From: Paragordius varius
Taxonomy: Eukaryota > Nematomorpha
Reading direction: 5' to 3'
DNA: 64,000 nucleotides
Assembly (NCBI GenBank): GCA_964247055.1
Contig: OZ176053.1
Coordinates: 8,494,001 to 8,558,000, forward strand
Part shown: positions 1 through 13,203 of the stretch, piece after piece
How positions within the stretch are numbered: the stretch's first letter is position 1
How the letters are laid out: every line of letters begins with the position of its first letter
Notes under the pieces: model-generated
Told to the model about the DNA's origin: nothing
Database searches by the model: none
The model's input: the letters and a program-made list of their open reading frames with translations, nothing else
Position numbers and translations under genes: made by a program

Positions 1-3000
1 CCAAAAATATGAAAAGTTTGAAAGATGACTTAATTAAGGTATAGATATTTCATAAACAACTATTAAAACTAATAGTCCTCATATTAAGACATTAAAATTC
101 ATTATTTTTGTTGGTGACACTTTTTACATTAATTATCATAATAAAAACCCATTTCATTTCTCTGAGACATAGACCAATTAACATATAAATAAAAAAAGGA
201 GATGTTTTCCCAATTTTTGATATGTTCAAAATATTTTATATTGTCTAACATATAACCTTAAAACAGACAACTTATTTATCTAATAATAATATTAAGATGT
301 GTTATAATTTATTTATATTTTTACGTTTGATTTCATCACCACCAAAAAAAATGTAACCAAATATCTCTAGTAAAAAAGCTGATAACATTCTTCTGTCAGG
401 TTATTTTACACTACTATTTTAAGGTGTTATTAGTAATTATGACACCCTTTTCGCTGTTTTTGGCTTTAAACTAGATAAAACACCCTCATGAATAATTTGT
501 TTTTTGTCTAAAACGGTGAGTTTTATAAAGATATTAAATGTCAAACATTATTTGTTTGACTAGTTATGGGTTACTTTTGATGATAGATGAAAATAAACTC
601 AGGGATATGCGAATGAGCCATTGGGCAGACTCAAATTCGCTCATGTAATTGAGCCATTTGAATAAGCCGGCTCAAAATATATCTTATAAAACAATAATTT
701 ATCCCTTTAAAAAAATTTAGCCACAAAGATGACACCTCAAAATTCGAGATGGAAAATAGTTGTGTCATAAAAGATTTAAGATATTTAAGCCCTTCCCTTG
801 AATTTTTTGAGCCGGTTTATTAAATGCCTGGCTGATTATGGCCTTAAAGAGTTTCCAACTCAGATAAATAATTTGTTTTTGCTTTTTATCATGTGGTTAA
901 TACAATGAACTTATGGATATTAAATAATCAATAATTTATTTTATAAATTATTTTAGCACTAAACGTTTGGTTAGTAAAGTTGCATTAAACCAGTCTATCA
1001 ATGTTTAACACCAATTCAAATGTTGATTTAATGGATTAGGGGTAAACGCATCTTTCCGAGTTGAATATGTGTGTCAGTCTTTTCCAACCCGTGACTGCAA
1101 AATTTCATCATTTTTCAGCTTTTATTAAATGCTTCATAGGTACAACTATAAACAGAAAGATTATAATTTCCATATATATTTTTTTTTGCCCATCTTCTGA
1201 TTAAATAACATAAAAGTTATTGTTAAATTGTCTCATTCGACAATGTAAAAATGGGATGAAACATGTCATTTCTATATGGGGTAATATCATGTCCATTGAT
1301 GTAAAATCCATATTCGTATCTATCAACTAAGCACATTCTAATTTTCAAAATAATTAGCATTATGGCAGTCGTGGTCAGGATTGGTATCAATGGTCATGGA
1401 GATCATAAAAAATATATATCTTCTTATCAAAAGTTATCCTATATTTATGTTATTTGGACCTGACAGGTCAAACATTAAAAAAATATAATTTCAGAATACG
1501 ATAATTAAATTTAATTTTTTGATAATTGAAATCTATTAATTATATAAACATATCTTTGTTTAGTCTATCCCATATGCCTTTAGATCTATTATTGAATTAA
1601 ATTTTGGATTTCCATCCACTTTTCCGGTTTATTTATTAGCATTTTCATAAAATTATGGTTTGTTTTTTTAAAAGGAAAAACTCAACTGATTAGACTTTCT
1701 AATGTGTGAACTCATGTTGTATATTCTCTAACAATACAGTCTTAAACCATATCCCTTAGACGTTACAGTTAAAACATCAAATTTGCCCTAAAAATCGCTT
1801 ATAAGATTATGCTTTTAATTTTAATTAAAACTTTAAGGAAAAGTATATCCTCTATGATTGTTGATAATATCAATGATGTTATTATCGTGTTTAAGCAATA
1901 TTTTTAAATACTCGTTTTAAGTTATTTTATACAATTTCTTTGAAACGATTGCCGTTAGTTTTTACCGTGTTCATGATTGATAGTGACTTTCTGATTGGTA
2001 AAGATTTTTATGAATTTACATCAAATTAAGCTCGGTTTGATAGGCGCGCTTTGTTTAGATCTGCTTCGTTTTATTTAACCTTTTTAGCTGATTTCTTTGG
2101 TCCGAGCTGCAGCCTTAAACCGCTATTAGCCACTCTAAAATCAACTTAATGTGTGTCTTTTGGACTCTTTTTTTATCCTTGTAATAAAAGTATATTATAG
2201 GTGCAGACATTAAAGAAGTAATTTTTACACTATTCATTTAGATTATCAAAATATTTGAATTAATTAGGTTTAGTCTTGATTTGATTCGGGTAGTGTTTTT
2301 TAAATCAAAATAGCCAATTTAAAAATTATTAATAGTATAAATAGTTTTAAAAAATGGTAGACAGCTCCTGTTTCAAGCAACAAAAAATTGGTCAAGATAT
2401 ATAAACCTTATACAATTCAATCATTATTTAAAGCTTAAATCATGCCATTTTCATTAAATAATTGGTTAGGTTTAGCAAGATATGATCAATATAATTTCAG
2501 ATAAATACAATTATTATTTATCAACAAAGTAGTTTTTAAAAAATATAATATGCAAAAATTTATTTATTATTAAATTATTGCTTTTTAGAGTAAACACCGG
2601 AAGCTGAAATATATATATTATTGGAGCTTAATCGAAAAATCTGACACCATATCAAAATATTCCTTAAACTGACAACACAAAATGTTGAAGAATATATTTA
2701 TTGGAACTTTTCATAAATTAATTTTTAAATCGAACTTAAAGTGATTCCATTATCTAAAATAATTAAAGAATAATTAACTAAAGATTTATTAAAAGTTTTT
2801 ACTGTCCACAAATCTAAAAATGAAAAATTTTGTCCCCTTTTAAAACAAAATACAAAATCTAAATAATATCCTACCACGATAATTATTATCGTATTTCACT
2901 TGACCCGTAGACATAAAATATAAAAAGAAATATCTTAGCCAGGGCACCAATTATTTTTGCCATTATTTTTTCATGAAAATGATAATTATCATATATCGGA

Positions 3001-4199
3001 ATAAATATTTTTATATCTGTAGAATAACCAAAATGGTAAAATAATATGTTTTTAGCTTTAGGGTATATATATATATATATATTATATGTTTTATATTCAA
3101 ACAGGTTAGATAATTTGTTTTCGCTTGCGTCTTTATTGGTGATAATAAAGCAAAAAAAGGAACAGACAAAAAATTGAGACAAACTATTTCAGACAACAAC
3201 CATAAGTTACTGGAGACATTTAACGTGATTATTTCATGTTTTAAAAGTCCCATAAATCTTCTCGAATTATGTAGGAAAGTGCGACCATATAGCATTATTA
3301 AAAAAAGTAATAAAAATCTGCAAAAATATTGCCCAATTATTTTGTAAGTTTAAGATAGTTTTGAAACTATATGGTGTTAACTGCTGTTAAAGTATAAATC
3401 AAAAAGAAATTCGGTACAAAAAAAACAATAATATACCTAGCGATTTCGCTTTAATTGTATATTTTATGGCCCCTTAAAAATATTTTTTAAAATCAAAAAA
3501 TTTGGCATCCCAAACTTCTTTACGTTATGTTTTGCGTCAAATATATTAGCGTAATTTATGTTTTTAATTGGTGGATATTTGAATGGAGGATAACAAAAAC
3601 TAAATATGAGAAAACTCTAACATAAAGTTTGTAACACACATCCGCTTTTAAAGTGCTGCTGAAGATAGTAAGCAAAGTTATTAGCTATCAATATATTAAT
3701 GAGACATATAATTTTGGGATTATAGCCCTGATTATGATGTTCAAATAGCGTTTAAAAAAACTTATTTCCATTATATCATATTAATATACATAATAAAATC
3801 CATTTACTCAACAAAGACGTAAAAATCACCATTAGATAAATAATTATAATGAAATATCAAACCAGACATCTAGCTAATATTGATATTTTAAATATGTATT
3901 TAAAATACATATTACAATATATGTTGTCGCCTAAATTTATAAATGTGATAAATCAGGGTTCAAACATCAATAAACTAATGTATCAGTATTTTTTAGATTA
4001 AATTTGTGGCAACACATAAGGATAATTAGGGAGTTAATAATTGTTGTCAAATTTAGAACATTCATAGTATCTTCAATATCTCATACGACAATCAAAATCG
4101 CTTATTGTCTATAAATTTTGAGATAAAATATAGTTTTTTTATCGAATTTTTTTAAAATTATAAAAAAATATATAAATAATTTACAATTTATTAAAGACC
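1..4199. other. Gene-poor A+T-rich intergenic DNA
   Basis: I find no convincing exon in this stretch. Open frames around 2886-3295 run through a (TA)n tract near 3063-3083 and look like chance. A somewhat G+C-richer patch near 2035-2135 has no usable open frame. The only structured item is a possible short inverted-repeat element near 646-836. Confidence 0.6.
646..836. repeat. Possible short MITE with about 27-bp inverted ends
   Basis: The sequence at 652-679, which contains AAGCCGGCTCAAAA, recurs in inverted form at 805-834, which contains TTTTGAGCCGGTTTATTAAA. This gives a 190-bp unit with imperfect terminal inverted repeats and no open frame. No clear target-site duplication was seen, so it could also be a simple inverted repeat. 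Confidence 0.35.
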
Positions 4200-6126
4200 T
4201 TAATTCAAACCTAATAAATGAGTATTTACGTTTTGTAAAATTAAGGATAACAGAGATTTTAATTCCAAGTATGCGATGTAAAAATTATTTGAGTTTGTGT
4301 TGCTACTGAGAGAATTCACGCATTCCGGTAAAAGATACTGATAAGATACGAAATAATGGATAACGTAGACTCGAACAAAGCTGATGGTTTTGCATAATTC
4401 TTTGGCTGCAATATCAGAGTTTTTCTCACTTTTATCAACATACAATCTAAATTAACAAATAAACATATTTTATAACAAATTATAAATAAGGATTTTATTG
4501 AGATAAAAAGTCAAACTTTTCACAATTCATATGCTTTTTAATGATCCAATCTGTGGCATTTAAAATCCGAGCCCAATTGGTACAAATTTGATGAATGTAT
4601 TGCATCAAGGCATATTTTGTATGCACCAATGTTTTTTCATTACCTTTATTGGTTGTTGAAACGCTGGATTTCATATTTTTATTCCCGTCATCCATACTGC
4701 TGCTATTTATAGTAGATCCTAATATATTAGTTTCACTGAGCGTAGACTCTTGAAAATTATCAGGGATAATGGTTAAAGCTTCAGTGGCCGTTTCTATAGC
4801 AATCATATCCATTTGCCAAATCGATTGTGTTGATGGGTCCTAAAAGCAAACTTATATTTAATATTATGTTTTTCACAATAGTATAATGTATTATGTCCAT
4901 TAATAATATCAATCAACTCAATATTCTGATTTTTAACAGTTAAAATCCGGCTTTTTATAGGTAAATAATTTTTAACGGCGAGTTTAATTGGTTAAAGGGC
5001 ATTTGGCCAAAGATTAACTTTATTAGCATATGTAAATATTAAGGATACAAATATCAAATCAAATACAGTATAATTTTCAAAATACAATTCTGATTTAAAA
5101 TATCAGTATTTTAATTTTTAAATAATGAAAAGATATCATACTTTTTGACCGATCAAAAGTTAAAACCAATTACACTTATATTTAAAAAATTTAATCTCAT
5201 ATGTACAAAAACTCAGATAACATGCATTTCGGTTCTAAGGATTTAAATGTAATTTGCATTAACAATGCAAATCATGATTTTATTAGTACATCGAAAGCAA
5301 CATTAAAATACCGAATGATCGTAATTAATTTAATAAAACTAAGAAACTTGGCCTGACCTGAACCAAAATTATAAATCCCAATTAAAAAGAATAAAAAATA
5401 AAGGTTAATTTACAAAAAATCTGAAAACAGTTTGATTTCGAACCCAAATATAAAAGTAAACATAATTATGCAAAATATGTGCTTAATATGTAAAATTATC
5501 AATATATATAGATACCCAAAACTCATAATAAATGGGGATACCTTGCTTAAATCCGTCAAATTTTCTAAAATTAAACAATTAAATACCTTTTAATTTTTCA
5601 GTTAAAACTTTAATAGGAAATAGATCCTCAATAATTAACATAACGGTAAGTTTTTTGTGAAATAATTTATTGTACATCTCTTTTAAAATAAAATTATTTT
5701 GTTCAATTTCGGTTGCAGTTTTAACAGCATAAATGGATAATTCGGATTCGCGCTTCACGTTTTCAAGTTTAATATCCGCAATTTTATTAATAAATTTTTC
5801 ATAATTATCATGTAATGTTTGGACCAGCAAATACTTATTAGACTTTTCTTTCACCAGCTATATTTATGAAAACAAATACATCGAAAATTGCGTTTCGCAT
5901 GCTTTGTACTGGCACCCCCGTAACCAATCTTTCTGATACATCATGTAATTCTTGTTTGCTTTTATATATATTATATAAAAGACCCGAACTTTATGTTACG
6001 ATAATAAAACCTAGCTGGAGACACAATTAAATATTCGTTTTTGATGCAAACCTCGCACAAAAATTCCGATGATTTTTTACGGCAAAGAGGGCAAGTTGTT
6101 TGGGGTGCAGTTAACCCATAACTCAT
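4200..6126 (-). CDS. ATG14: Atg14/UVRAG-family autophagy protein (Beclin-1 partner), ATG14-like
   Basis: Atg14 is the autophagy-specific subunit of the class III PI3-kinase complex (Vps34/Vps15/Beclin-1) at ER-derived autophagosome initiation sites. My model has six exons, read on the minus strand: 6126-6011, 5958-5925, 5857-5587, 5564-5542, 4839-4517 and 4446-4200. All phases agree and the product is about 337 aa. Residues 12-27 form a zinc-knuckle-like CPLC-x8-CEVC, matching the N-terminal paired CxxC of Atg14. A coiled-coil segment follows and ends in DLFPIKVL, at the place where vertebrate Atg14 has a VIFPIEEV-like segment. The last two exons (YALMQYIHQIC, ELCKTISFVRVYVI) resemble the conserved Atg14 helical region. 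Length is close to fungal Atg14 and well short of vertebrate ATG14, with no obvious C-terminal BATS extension. Exon 4 is a 23-nt micro-exon and the intron before it (5565-5586) is 22 nt. UVRAG is the main alternative, but no C2 domain is present. Confidence 0.72.
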
Positions 6127-6749
6127 ATGATATTTGACAATTTATGATTATCATTTGCTATAAATTTTATAATCTACAATTCATTTTTTTCCAAATTTTA
6201 TATAAATAAAATATTTTAGAAGATTATAAAACCTCAAAATAATTATGAAATTTTGCCAATAAGATTCTACATTGGATCAGAAAATATATTTTGTTTAATA
6301 AAATTTGGTTTCACAAAAAATAATCCTAAATACCAAAGATGTTTGTATTAAAATTTTGAGATGATATTGAATATAGTTGGCTTTTAATTAGTTTTTTAAT
6401 TAATACCGTTTACTAGGTTAATTAAAAAGTGTTCATTAAAATTATAATAATAAATATTTTAACCAAGGAGGCATTTTTAAAAAAATATTATAATACACCA
6501 TATGAATTAAATTTTTACCACAAAATTTCAGAATACATTTAAAACAAATAACTCATTTTCGAAAGCACCATGAGATTTTGGACCCATATCCAAAAATAAA
6601 AATTTGTAAAAAATGTAAAATTCTAAAAAAACCCTCATCTCAAACTTTTTTCCCCCAAATGTTAACTCGAGCATGAAGAAGGCAAATAAATGTATATAAT
6701 GATTTGAAAATGTAAACATTTATATTAAAATGTTTTTAGGCTACATTTA

Positions 6750-7100
6750 CCAGTTAAAACCTGATATATTTAGATATAAATATCAGCTGTTTGTTTTGAT
6801 TGTGTTTTGTTGGCAATTTTAGACTCTGGAAGTCACAAAACTGCAAGAAATATATGCTCTTCTATCTAAATTTTAATTAAAATAACTTTCAAAACTGTAG
6901 TTTATTTACAAATAGGTCAGAGTACAAAACTATCCCAATATGTAAACTAGGACAAAAAAGTGAAAAGGTGAAGCGTTAAATGAATATAAATGGAAATTTC
7001 GGAATAAGCCTTTAGACCACCAAAAAAAGTTATTTATTAATTTCGAAATTTTGCCATTTTCTTATATGGAGCAGTCACCAAAAAAGTGGTAATAAACTTA
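6750..7100. repeat. Diverged interspersed repeat, sister copy near 40,000-40,480
   Basis: Several short blocks occur in the same order here and near 40,030-40,460: TATCAG.TGTTT followed by GTGTTTTG, then ACAAAAAAGTGAAAAGGT, then AATAAGCCT.TAG. Nothing in it looks coding. I take it as an old repeat family of unknown class. Confidence 0.4.
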
Positions 7101-7284
7101 TACACGTAAGATACAAAACCAAAAGCACCATAAGAATACTGATGTGTTAAGTATATCATCAGGATTTTTATGTATCAAACGATTTTGTGTCCACTGTACA
7201 TTGGTAAGTGGAAATCAACGAATTCAAGCTTGCAGCGAAATGAATTTTGCACATGTTTACATTTGGACACCACCTATTCTTTTC

Positions 7285-7800
7285 AGTCCTCCGATTCAAA
7301 TTGGAGTCTTTGGGGACCCAAGGTCTGTTTAAATCAAATATTTTTAAAAATATGAACAACTAAAACCATGCACAAGTTTACATTTATATAACATTGATGC
7401 AATCAAATATAAAAAAAATTTGCTTAAAAGGACTTGATATTACTTATTTTATGGGTAAGCCTCAAGGTAAAAATTTATTAACATGACATGATTAGTTAAA
7501 TATAAAAAGAATGCAAAATAAACCACTTTTTCTGGTTATATCAATGTTAGATGTGATTCAATAAAAAATTAACTTTAATTATAGCATAAGATAAAAAAAA
7601 CACCACATTTTAAATATTGAAAATAAAAATGACGTCGAAGTAGTTTGATATGGAACTTTTTTTCAAGACTAAATTTTATTTAAATATTTTAGCTTCTTTC
7701 TGTAATATTTATCAGATTAAATGCATTAAAATAACTCTTATTTTCGGTAGTTTTTTCAAAAATATCATCTTAATATAGTGTGCAGTCAATATTAACCCTA
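7285..7800 (-). mobile_element. Inverted copy of the 13.2-15.3 kb MITE family
   Basis: The block around 7620-7670 (ATGACGTCGAAGTAGTTTGA and onward) is the reverse complement of blocks at about 13365-13400 and 14915-14960. Other shared blocks include those near 7500-7560. The left end (CCGATTCAAATTGG...GTCTGTTTAAA) corresponds to the right end of the plus-strand copies. It is non-autonomous; the open frames at 7144-7359 are not convincing. Confidence 0.6.
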
Positions 7801-8612
7801 ATTTCGAAATGTTAATATAATCTCTATCAATCTATAATACGAAAAAATTATTATATAAAAAATTAACTTGTTCTTAATTATAGTCGTTGGTTATAAATGC
7901 ATTTGAATAAAACTCTAAAGTAAACGAACGCAAAAGGCAAATCGGATATCCACCTAGTTTCTCTATAATTACATGCTCAAATAAATTCCAAACAAATTTA
8001 TTACTTTTCCAATAAGGGTTAACCCTTTGTGCTATGAAAATACTGCGCACAAAAACAAATTTAAAAATTATCTGACCATTTTCATTTATTTTTTTGACCT
8101 ATAAATTTGATAAAATCGGTCTTAAAATATATTATTTACATCCTAAATATATATGAATACATTTATTTATATTATAATTAGAAATTTAATTATTTAGTTA
8201 CATAAATATGATTACCTTGCGATTAATGGGCACATTTTTTCAAACCATATGAGAAAGGTAGCGCTTTAAAAAGAACAAGATTACAGATATGTTGACATGA
8301 AGAGCGAAGACGCATTTATTAGAGATTTAATTTTATCTGAAAATTTATCCCTAAAAGCTCATTATAAAATTAATAGAGAATGTTTTCTTAAATTTAACAG
8401 TCATAAAACTACTACTAAGTTTTTATCAATCAAAGATTGCTACTCACCGAAAATATAATCAAAATCATAAGCCGCATGAATAAATTTTGGTGTAATTTCC
8501 TAATAGATATCATAATCTTATTTGCATCATTATATTTTTGTCATCTTCTCGATATCAATCAGATCCTTCATATCCAATATTTAATTTAAAAAAAAATTGT
8601 TATATTCTAAAG

Positions 8613-8889
8613 CAGGGATTTAACCAAACAGTTTCGTGGACCGCATTTTTTGGTCAAAATCAGGCAGGCCGCATAATAAATATATATGTGCAAAAGCATA
8701 AAACTGTCGAAAAGTTTTACCGATCTCGCTAATTTGTTGCCATCGGAAAGACTTATTCATAAATTGTGTTGAAGAAATATTAATTTTTTTATTTTGTTAG
8801 CTTATTTTCGTACTTATCTCTTTAGTAATTTTCCAAAATTTTCGCGGGCTGCACAAAATATCTCGGGGACCGCGTATTGGACACCCCTG
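8613..8889. mobile_element. Short non-autonomous hAT element
   Basis: The element begins CAGGGATTTAACCAAAC and ends GTATTGGACACCCCTG. This CAGGGGTGTCCAA-type terminus, with an adjacent GGACCGC/GCGGTCC block, is typical of hAT (Charlie/Tip100-like) transposons. The flanking octamers TTCTAAAG and TTATAAAT match at six of eight positions, consistent with a decayed 8-bp target duplication. It is 277 bp with no transposase. Confidence 0.6.
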
Positions 8890-9240
8890 TTATAAATCTT
8901 ATATATATTTCTACTTGCTTTTCTAATAAAAGTATTATGAATTCTTGTTTTTAATCAAAATAAACAGATAGTAATCAATAAAATTGAAAATAAGGCAAGT
9001 AAACTGTCGAAATTCGTTCAAAACCAATATTATACTAAATATTTCTGGGTTTTTCACCGGTTCCGTTTTTTAACTTTAACAACAAATTCCATTGCCGTTT
9101 GAACCCCTTGATCACAATAGCATTTTGAACTATATATTTGATATAAAATCGACATAAGCATATTAATTTCTGAAAATTGTTTTATTTTGGATGAAGAATA
9201 AATATAAATAGAATAAAATCCAAGTTATATGGATTCTGTT

Positions 9241-9717
9241 TCATTCGAAGCTTTTTGCCATTTTTTGGACAAAACTTGTTTTTGCTTTATTAGGAAAAGA
9301 TTTGGATGATGGAGGTACAAGATCGATATTACATTTATTACTACGTGACCACTGAAAATCGGTTATGTTTTGTCCAATATGTTTTGCATATTTCTCCTGT
9401 TGCCGTTTAAGTAAAGCTAATTGGTGTTCATTTTTATCAAAAAAATGTTTACCAAGCTTGTTATTTAACTCAATTTCTTTAGTGATTTGGGACGGTTTAA
9501 GAACAGAGTGTGTGCATTTAAACTGGATCTTTTCTTCTTTTTCCAAATCTTTTGGTGGCGCCCAGGGGTTGTGAATACCTGTAAAAGGGGGCCCTCCACC
9601 TGTAACTGCAGGCCCTATAGGAATTTTATCTTGATACTCATTAGCTAAATCATGTACTAAAGTTCTACTTTTCTTAGGGTTGTTATTAATGCTTTCTGAT
9701 TTGGGTAAAATGTCCAT
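9241..9717 (-). CDS. Conserved-looking intronless protein of unknown function, 158 aa
   Basis: This is a single uninterrupted frame from ATG (9717) to TGA (9241), with composition unlike the surrounding A+T-rich noise. The N-terminal half is rich in Pro and Gly (PIGPAVTGGGPPFTGIHNPW around residues 33-52). The middle is a charged, probably helical segment (KEIELNNKLGKHFF, LALLKRQQEKYAKHI), and the tail is basic and Ser/Pro-rich. I see no signal peptide or membrane segment. The Pro/Gly tract followed by a short charged helix is seen in some small axonemal or microtubule-inner proteins, but I recognise no family. The start is the first ATG in frame. It stands alone between the ATG14-like gene and the transposon field. 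Confidence 0.6.
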   Translation of the reverse strand: MDILPKSESINNNPKKSRTLVHDLANEYQDKIPIGPAVTGGGPPFTGIHNPWAPPKDLEKEEKIQFKCTHSVLKPSQITKEIELNNKLGKHFFDKNEHQLALLKRQQEKYAKHIGQNITDFQWSRSNKCNIDLVPPSSKSFPNKAKTSFVQKMAKSFE

Positions 9718-10369
9718 TTAAACGATTACATTGTTTGACATTAATATAATAATTATGTGGTAAAGGTAATCAGTGAAAGTATTAAAGCTTTAATTGTGTT
9801 TAATCATTACATCATCACAATTTAATTATTGTTGTAAGTCGCTAAATCAATAATCATAAAAAACACTATTATATATTATCATGTGGTATTTCTCCTAAAT
9901 GATAGTTTAAAAAATAATGCAAAAAAATAGATTAATTTATGTGTTAATGCGTGTCTCGAAAACTCGAATGATTTTTGTATTTAAGCTATATGAAAACATT
10001 TATTTCGTTAATTTTCTGATATAATCTAAATAGCCGGGCGACATCAATATGTCATTACTAATTTTGCTCGTTGTCTTAGATCAAATTTTTAAATATTTGA
10101 TGTTAATGTTATTAGCTCATATGTAAAATTCGTATTGCCCAATCTCGGCTTCATTGCGTTTAATATAAAGTGTTTTCATAAATATTTAGCGGTTTTTTGT
10201 AAAAGTGTGACATTAAGGGGAAATCAATTATTTATATTTGAAATATTGTGCATCGGCTTCTAAACATCTCTTCTTTTTCTCAGATAAATATATATATCTC
10301 GTGCAAAAAAACTGATTTTTATTGCGGAATTCGTCAAGCCATTTTTTACATGTTCAAAATTATGAAAGG

Positions 10370-10760
10370 AGGGTGCGTTCCACTCATGCGGAGTTTGATT
10401 AGTCAGATGGCGCCAGGTAAGGAGAGTTCAACGGATGCTAAATTTCTCAAGTGATTTTAACGTGTATTTCACAGATTTTGCGGTACGATATGAAGCATTG
10501 CCATGAGGCAAAATCACTCCATGTCTTCTCGCCAATTCCAGTCGTTTTTTGATACTAATGAATGCTTCTGTGTTTTAACGGTTTCAAAAGTTCATAATAC
10601 ACAATAATGTTCTGGTCCCACAAGACACAGGGCAAGGTCTTTTTTCCGAAGCCATTTGGCATTGGAGAGACATGCTTGAGAAGGTGTAGCGTATGTTTCA
10701 GCCAGCAACGATAACTTTCAACAACCTTGTTCTATTGCTGGCAATGGGTGCGGCAAATGT
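10370..10760 (-). mobile_element. Mariner transposase relic
   Basis: On the minus strand this G+C-richer block reads, in more than one frame, like the middle of a mariner transposase. LWDQNIIVYYELLKP corresponds to the conserved LWDxxGxVYYELL region, RRHGVILPHGNA to the HDNARPH region, and NSPYLAPSD to the YSPDLAPSD signature. Several frame changes and stops separate these pieces, so it is a dead copy. The second catalytic Asp context (HDNA) reads HGNA here. No clear inverted termini were found. Confidence 0.75.
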
Positions 10761-11969
10761 GCTTTCTCAGGTACAAAATTGTGATAACTGAATGATAAAA
10801 ATACGACGCTAGTTCTTGATGAATTCGAATTGTTGGTATTTATCATTAAATGTTAGATGAGTAAAATGGGGTTACAAATTATTGGTCTGCATAATTTTTG
10901 CTCCGTCTTCTTATAGTTAAGCTGGTTAATGACTACACTTGATGTGGTTTTTTGATACAATTTGGCGTTGTTTATCAATCAAATATATTTCTAATCAAAG
11001 GATGTACAAAAAATTTGTATCGGGATTGAATTAAATTTTTGTAATAATAGTTGATTATGGCTTTTAATAAAGATCTCAAACTTCACTGGCTTATAAAGTT
11101 TTTGGCTAACCCGGATTATTTTATAATTTATTAAATAAAGCCAATTTTAACTGTTAGTATAATTTATTTATGTAAGTGTGATAAAACTTCATCCTGAATC
11201 TTCAAATTAAATTTTTTTTAGTATTTGCATGTAAAACCCGAAATTGCGCTATATATTTACCTTCCTACCAATTAATGCGCAATAGTGATTTCTTTATGAA
11301 AAATGGAGAAATATTTCTATGAGTATTATTAAGATAGTGCAAATATGCTAATTGAAAAACTATTATTCTTATGCCCACAATGATATATTTGAGTTATACT
11401 CACCAAAAACCTTTGACAGTCAGAATAAAATATTTTGTTGTCTCAAGGGTTATAGAACATATGATACCGAATTACATAGCTGCTTGCATGGTATAAATTA
11501 GCACGTTTTGCGGGTTTATTATAAATTTTACAAAAAGGCCTTTTGTGCTATTTAGTCTCAAGTAGTAATTTAAATGAAAAATATAGAATATTTTATTCAT
11601 ATATATTTTATATATTAATGACACTATGTAAGTCAATATAATCCACCGTTTGTAATTATTCATGTCTTCGGCAAACTTCTTGCTCCATTTTATAAATAAT
11701 AATGTTTCCTCCAGGAAAATACTGTTTTTCCTATGGAAATTAATGCATATTTAAGTTGCTTTAGAGAACAAGATCTATATTTACCTTAATCATGAAAGAT
11801 TAATCATCCGTACAGATAGAGATCATTTAATAAAAGCACAATTAAAAGGGGTTTCATGTCGAGATACATTTCCTTTTGTGATATTGTTCATCGGTAAAAA
11901 ATTTGTATATTCCTTATGAGTTATGTTGCTATCGTAATCTCATGCACATGGTGGTGGGAATGGATATGA

Positions 11970-12252
11970 TATACCATTAAAAATTCAATTCACCCTCGAG
12001 TAATTCAAATTCACCCTACAATAAAATTATGGTTTTCGGGCTACTCATTATTAATATGAAATATATCTTTGCTAAGTTTATTATTTTTTCAGTATTATTT
12101 TAATTACACACAAAATTTCAATTTTTTAAATATATAAAAAATATAAGTAATATTTAATCTTAAAAAGCACATAATTTATTTTAGGATGAATTCGAATTGT
12201 TTGAGGGTGAATCTGAATTGTTCAAGGGTGAATTTGAAGTGTAAGTGGTATA
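11970..12252. mobile_element. MITE with AATTCACCCT subterminal repeats, copy 1 of 3
   Basis: The ends are imperfect inverted repeats (ATACCATT...TTCACCCTCGAG and TTCAAGGGTGAATTTGAAGT...GGTATA). Inside each end the unit GAATT.GAATTGTT..AGGGT is repeated two or three times. The core holds an A+T-rich AATATATAAAAAATATA tract. Close relatives lie at 35160-35465 and 51020-51295, which supports a mobile family. No coding capacity is seen. Confidence 0.7.
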
Positions 12253-13203
12253 TAACCCATACAACAAATTTTCAATTAAATAATGTATTGTTAAAGATAT
12301 AATTAAACTTAACTTCAGAGCGTCGAGCAATGTTAATTCAGAAAGCTGTTTTAATTTTCCATAAATAAAGGAAATTTTTTTATTTTTTGAAGATGTTTAG
12401 TATGTTGTTATAAATGACTTGTGAAGAAAATGTTATATATTCTTCAAATAAAATAGATTTGTTATATAATGGGTAAAATTACAATATAATCAGTTATTTA
12501 TCAGTTGTTTTTATTTAATTCAACTATCAGTGGAAAAATAAAACCACATATCCCATGACAAATAAAATTATTTAATACTTTGAATTATATTTACCGGTCC
12601 ACGTGTGACATGTAGCTCTCAATGTGCTTTTTATGGCGATTTATCATTTTTTTGATGTAGAGTATGAATATCTGCAAATGTTTTAAATAGCTATAAAATA
12701 TTCACCGATATCATGACCTTGTGACAAGAAAAATATTTTTATGGCCCTTTAATTTTTGATATTATTCGGCGGCATTTCCCATATTAGGTTAGCTCGGATG
12801 CCAGTGTATCTTTTCTTAGAATATTAGAAAAAACAGGTGAATCCAGGATCATTTATGTAGCAGAAATTATTCTTTTTTTAACGTTTTTCCAAAAATCTGT
12901 TAAAAGGGAACCATGGTTCTTCCGAAAAATGATTATATCTTATTATGAAGGGACTTTAAAATATTTGATTTTATCAAATCAATAGTGTTTTTTGAGAAAA
13001 ATTATCATGTAAAAAATATTTATTAGAAGTTAAAAATTTTGTATGTAATTACTTTTACAACAATTTATCCGGGGGTAAATTTTTTAGAAAACGTTTCTAA
13101 GCCAGAATTTTATCCAACCTTTTTTTAATAATTTTGTATAACAATAACCACCTAATTTTAAAATCATTTGGATTTAAATCAAATTATAAACATAAAATAT
13201 GTA

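Noticed and set aside
2886-3295. Overlapping minus-strand frames of 94-98 codons
   Set aside because: They run through a (TA)n tract and A+T-rich DNA with hydrophobic low-complexity translation, and have no splice-consistent neighbours.
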